From the NCBI RefSeq assembly GCF_000737335.2, contig NZ_JMCC02000003.1:62001-126000 (forward strand): a stretch of DNA of 64,000 nt. Direction: 5' to 3'. Position 1 is the first letter of the stretch; the number at the start of each line of letters is the position of its first letter. This stretch comes from Enhygromyxa salina. GTDB taxonomy: Bacteria > Myxococcota_A > Polyangia > Nannocystales > Nannocystaceae. Positions 61,458-64,000 of this stretch are shown here, in pieces. Under the pieces are notes generated by a model. That model did no database searches. It saw only the letters and a program-made list of their open reading frames with translations, and was not told the DNA's origin. The translations under genes were made by a program, and so were the position numbers.

Positions 61458-63581
61458 ATGCCCGTGGACAAGAAAGCAAGACTCGCTGCGACCTTGCGGA
61501 GTGGCGCAGATGCCTCGGTCCTTGGTTCGCTCAGCGGGGCCGACCTCAGCGAGGCCAACCTCCGCGGAGCTGACCTTCGCAAGGCCGACCTCAGCAAGGC
61601 CGACCTCAGCGAGGCCGACCTCAGCGAGGCCGACCTCAGCAAGGCCGACCTCAGCGAGGCCATGCGCCGCGGAGCCAGGTTGCTCCGATGGAAGTTCTTC
61701 GCGAAGAACATGCCACCTTGGATGTCAGACACTCGGGCCAACCTGATGAGCAGGGCCAACCTCAGCGGGGCCGACCTCAGCGGGGCCAACCTCAGCGGGG
61801 CCAACCTCAGCGGGGCCAACCTTCGCAAGGCCGACGTCAGTGGGGCCGACCTTCGCAAAGCCAACCTCGGAGGGGCCGACCTTCGAGGGGCCGGCCTCCG
61901 TGGGACCGACCTCCGTGGGACAGACCTCCGTCGGACCGACTTTCGCTGGACTGATCTTCGCGGCGCTGAATTCGGGGTGTCCGAACTCAGCGGGGCCTAC
62001 GTCCGCGGGATCAGGCTCGACGGGTCCAAACTCGGCGGGATCAAGCTCAGCGGGGCCGAACTCCGCAGGGTCAACTTCGAGGCGGCCGACCTCAGCGGAT
62101 CCGACCTCAGCGGGGCCGACCTCAGCCGGGCCGAACTCAGCCGGGCCGACCTCAGCAAAGCCGACCTCAGCAAAGCCGACCTCAGCAAAGCCGACCTCAG
62201 CAAAGCCAAGCTCCTGGGGGCCGACCTCCGCGAGGCCAAACTCCTGTGGGCCAACCTCCGCGGGGCCGACCTCCGCAAAACCGACCTCCGCAAAACCGAC
62301 CTCAGCAGGGCTGACCTCAGCAAAGCCGACCTCGGCAAAGCCGACCTCAGCGGAGCCCACCTCGCTCGAGGGAGGTTGGCTCAAACTAATCTCGGCAGGG
62401 CCGATCTTCGCGGTGCCAACCTCAGTGGTGCCGACCTCAGTGAGGTCAACCTCGGTGGGGCCAACCTTCACAGTGCCAACCTCCGTGGGGCCAACCTCCG
62501 TCAGGCCAACCTCGGCGAGGCCGAACTCGGTGGGGCTGACCTCCGCGAAGCCAACCTCGAGGCGGCCGACCTCCGCGGAGCCGAACTCAGCGGGGCCGAC
62601 CTCAGCAGGGCCAAACTCCAGGGGACCAAACTCCAGGGGACCAAACTCCAGGGGGCCAAACTCTCTGGGTCCATACTCGGCCGGAACGATCTCAGCGGGG
62701 TCGACCTGGTTGGGGTCGACCTCCATGGGGTCGATCTCGGTGGAGTCGACTTTCTCGGGGTCGACTTCAGCAGGGTCGACCTCCGTGGTGCCACCTTCCT
62801 TGGAGTCGACTTTCGTGAGGCCGAACTCCGCGGGATTGACTTCCGCCGGGTCGACTTTAGCGGAGCCAACTTTAGCGGGGCCAACTTTGGTGGGGGCGAC
62901 TTCAGCGGGGCCAAGTTCAGCGGGACCAACCTCAGCGGGGCTAACTTCAGCAATGCCGACTTCCGTGAGGCTAACTTCCGGAAGGCTAACTTTAGCGGGG
63001 CCAACTTTAGCGGGGCCAACTTTGGTGGGGGCGACTTCAGTGGGGCCAACTTTGACGGGGCTAACCTGGTTGGGGCAAACCTCGGCGGGGCCAACCTGAC
63101 GGGGACCGACTTCCGTAGGGGGCAGCTGAGCGGGGTCAACCTCAGCAGGGCCAACCTCAGCAAAGCCTACCTTGCGGGAGCCGACCTGAGCGGGGCCGAC
63201 CTGAGCGGGGCCGACCTGAGCGGGGCCGACCTGACTGCGACCGACCTGAGCGGGGCCGACCTGAGCGGGGCCAGGCTGAGCGGGGCCAGGCTGAGCGGGG
63301 CCAGGCTGAGCGGGACCGACCGCAGCAGTGCCGACCTCCGCGGGGCCATCCCAAGCGGCGACGACCTCCACGGAAGCGACCTTGTCGGGACCGATAGCAT
63401 GTCGCTCACGATTCACGTCGACTTGGAGGCGCTGAACGTTCCTGTCGTCGGCCGGCTCATTGCTGCGTTGCAACGTTCATATGCGGCCAACACGGGGGGG
63501 ATGCTTGAACTCGTGGACTCGGAGCCCCTCCCGCCTCAGCCGCCTCGACAGCAAAAGCGGGATCTCACCGATGTCGGATGA
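61458..63581 (+). CDS. giant pentapeptide-repeat protein with unique C-terminal domain
   Basis: 707 residues from the ATG at 61458 (GTG codons at 61443 and 61452 are alternatives). Residues 28-68 and 99-about 645 are A(D/N)LSG-type pentapeptides, roughly 110-115 units, switching to the Phe form (VDF, ANF, GDF) in the second half. These fold into a right-handed square beta-helix. An interruption at about 69-98 (RRGARLLRWKFFAKNMPPWMS) breaks the first coil. The tail of about 60 residues is not repetitive and includes LTIHVDLEALNVPVVGRLIAALQRSYA. Known members such as MfpA/Qnr have about 200 residues. No signal peptide, so cytoplasmic. It overlaps the next gene by 11 nt. Confidence 0.85.
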   Translation: MPVDKKARLAATLRSGADASVLGSLSGADLSEANLRGADLRKADLSKADLSEADLSEADLSKADLSEAMRRGARLLRWKFFAKNMPPWMSDTRANLMSRANLSGADLSGANLSGANLSGANLRKADVSGADLRKANLGGADLRGAGLRGTDLRGTDLRRTDFRWTDLRGAEFGVSELSGAYVRGIRLDGSKLGGIKLSGAELRRVNFEAADLSGSDLSGADLSRAELSRADLSKADLSKADLSKADLSKAKLLGADLREAKLLWANLRGADLRKTDLRKTDLSRADLSKADLGKADLSGAHLARGRLAQTNLGRADLRGANLSGADLSEVNLGGANLHSANLRGANLRQANLGEAELGGADLREANLEAADLRGAELSGADLSRAKLQGTKLQGTKLQGAKLSGSILGRNDLSGVDLVGVDLHGVDLGGVDFLGVDFSRVDLRGATFLGVDFREAELRGIDFRRVDFSGANFSGANFGGGDFSGAKFSGTNLSGANFSNADFREANFRKANFSGANFSGANFGGGDFSGANFDGANLVGANLGGANLTGTDFRRGQLSGVNLSRANLSKAYLAGADLSGADLSGADLSGADLTATDLSGADLSGARLSGARLSGARLSGTDRSSADLRGAIPSGDDLHGSDLVGTDSMSLTIHVDLEALNVPVVGRLIAALQRSYAANTGGMLELVDSEPLPPQPPRQQKRDLTDVG

Positions 63582-64000
63582 CGGTGAGGGCAAGGCCCCA
63601 GGCTCCGGGCCGAAATCCGCTGCACTGACGGCGGTACCTTCGAGCGATAGTGTTCCGTTCTTTGCCAAGTGGTGGCAGGAGATCCGCAATATATTCGCGG
63701 GCAAGAACGACGCCGTCGATCAGGAAGGCGAGTTGCTCGCTGGCGCCCTGATGAGAGCCCCACGCGACCACGCGAGCAAGCAACACTTTCAGAACGAGGA
63801 GTCGACGGCGAGGGCCGATCACGAGCGGAGTATGGCGGAGAAAGCCAAGGCCGAGACCGCGGCGATCGAGCGCCGCGCCGAAGTCGACCTGGCGATCGCC
63901 AAGGCCACCGCCGAGAAGATACGAGCAGAGGCGGACAAGTGCCGCGCAGAGGCGATGAAGATTCAGGGGGAAACAGAGGCTATCCGCGTCTCGACGGCAC
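63571..64000 (+). CDS. coiled-coil protein, 3' end beyond window
   Basis: ATG at 63571, open to the last base (143 codons seen). It begins inside the pentapeptide gene, so the two are translationally coupled. The first 60 residues are polar with a short amphipathic stretch (PFFAKWWQEIRNIFAGK) that may touch membrane or a partner. From about 75 on it is a long charged helix (AEKAKAETAAIERRAEVDLAIAKATAEKIRAEADKCRAEA), a coiled coil of Ala/Glu/Lys heptads. No family can be assigned from the visible part. Confidence 0.75.
   Translation, partial: MSDDGEGKAPGSGPKSAALTAVPSSDSVPFFAKWWQEIRNIFAGKNDAVDQEGELLAGALMRAPRDHASKQHFQNEESTARADHERSMAEKAKAETAAIERRAEVDLAIAKATAEKIRAEADKCRAEAMKIQGETEAIRVSTA

Noticed and set aside
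61725..63473. Long minus-strand open frame opposite the pentapeptide gene
   Set aside because: It is a mirror of the 15-base repeat (endless EVGPAEVG) with no signal or start logic; the plus strand has the real pentapeptide phase.

Overview
This 64 kb window is GC-rich, densely coded chromosomal DNA from a bacterium. It most resembles a myxobacterium of the suborder Nannocystineae (Nannocystis/Plesiocystis/Enhygromyxa type). That assignment is inference. It rests on about ten secreted lipoproteins with long Asp-Gly linkers just behind the lipobox, a eukaryote-like Ser/Thr kinase with an extracytoplasmic domain, and FG-GAP, thrombospondin type 3 and IgGFc-binding-type surface proteins. I saw no rRNA, tRNA, CRISPR array, insertion sequence or integrase.

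Layout. 1-1.5 kb: the 3' end of a small cysteine-containing gene, a sigma-factor remnant running into a beta-rich protein, and a frame-disrupted small lipoprotein. 1.5-5.7 kb: housekeeping genes serS, a dacB-type D-Ala-D-Ala carboxypeptidase and ddl. 6-21 kb: exported proteins (vWA, beta-propeller, FG-GAP, IgGFc-binding-type, two peptidases) mixed with a beta-lactamase-fold hydrolase, a membrane-anchored phosphodiesterase-fold protein, a kinase and a LuxR-type regulator. 21.4-26.1 kb: two overlapping lipoproteins with a TonB-dependent receptor, then a LysR regulator. 26.5-31.5 kb: a translationally coupled three-gene operon (726-residue lipoprotein, vitellogenin-like beta-plus-HEAT protein, zinc metalloprotease lipoprotein). 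31.6-33.1 kb: a parallel beta-helix lipoprotein. 33.2-41 kb: a five-gene heavy-metal RND efflux operon with its own two-component system. 41-49.2 kb: more linker lipoproteins, a deleted Rpn-family nuclease gene, a DHFR-fold reductase, an RluA-type pseudouridine synthase and Hsp33. 49.2-60.4 kb: an unusual substrate-binding protein, an acetyltransferase, an M16 protease divergent from a lipoprotein cytochrome c (the pair is bracketed by inverted copies of a ~105-nt element), a cupin, a frameshifted low-GC gene, a SIMPL protein and another linker lipoprotein. 60.4-64 kb: an AraC regulator divergent from a very large pentapeptide-repeat protein, which overlaps the start of a coiled-coil gene that runs off the window.

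Functional themes are display and proteolysis at the outer surface, metal export (czc-like) and probable metal or cofactor import (TonB triad), and peptidoglycan D-Ala-D-Ala making and trimming. The most promising undescribed units are the vitellogenin-like operon, the giant pentapeptide/coiled-coil pair, the TonB-linked lipoprotein pair, and the inverted elements around the M16/cytochrome pair. Several genes are decayed or frame-disrupted: a sigma factor, an Rpn nuclease, a beta-propeller 3' fragment, a zinc-ribbon gene and a small Cys-rich lipoprotein.
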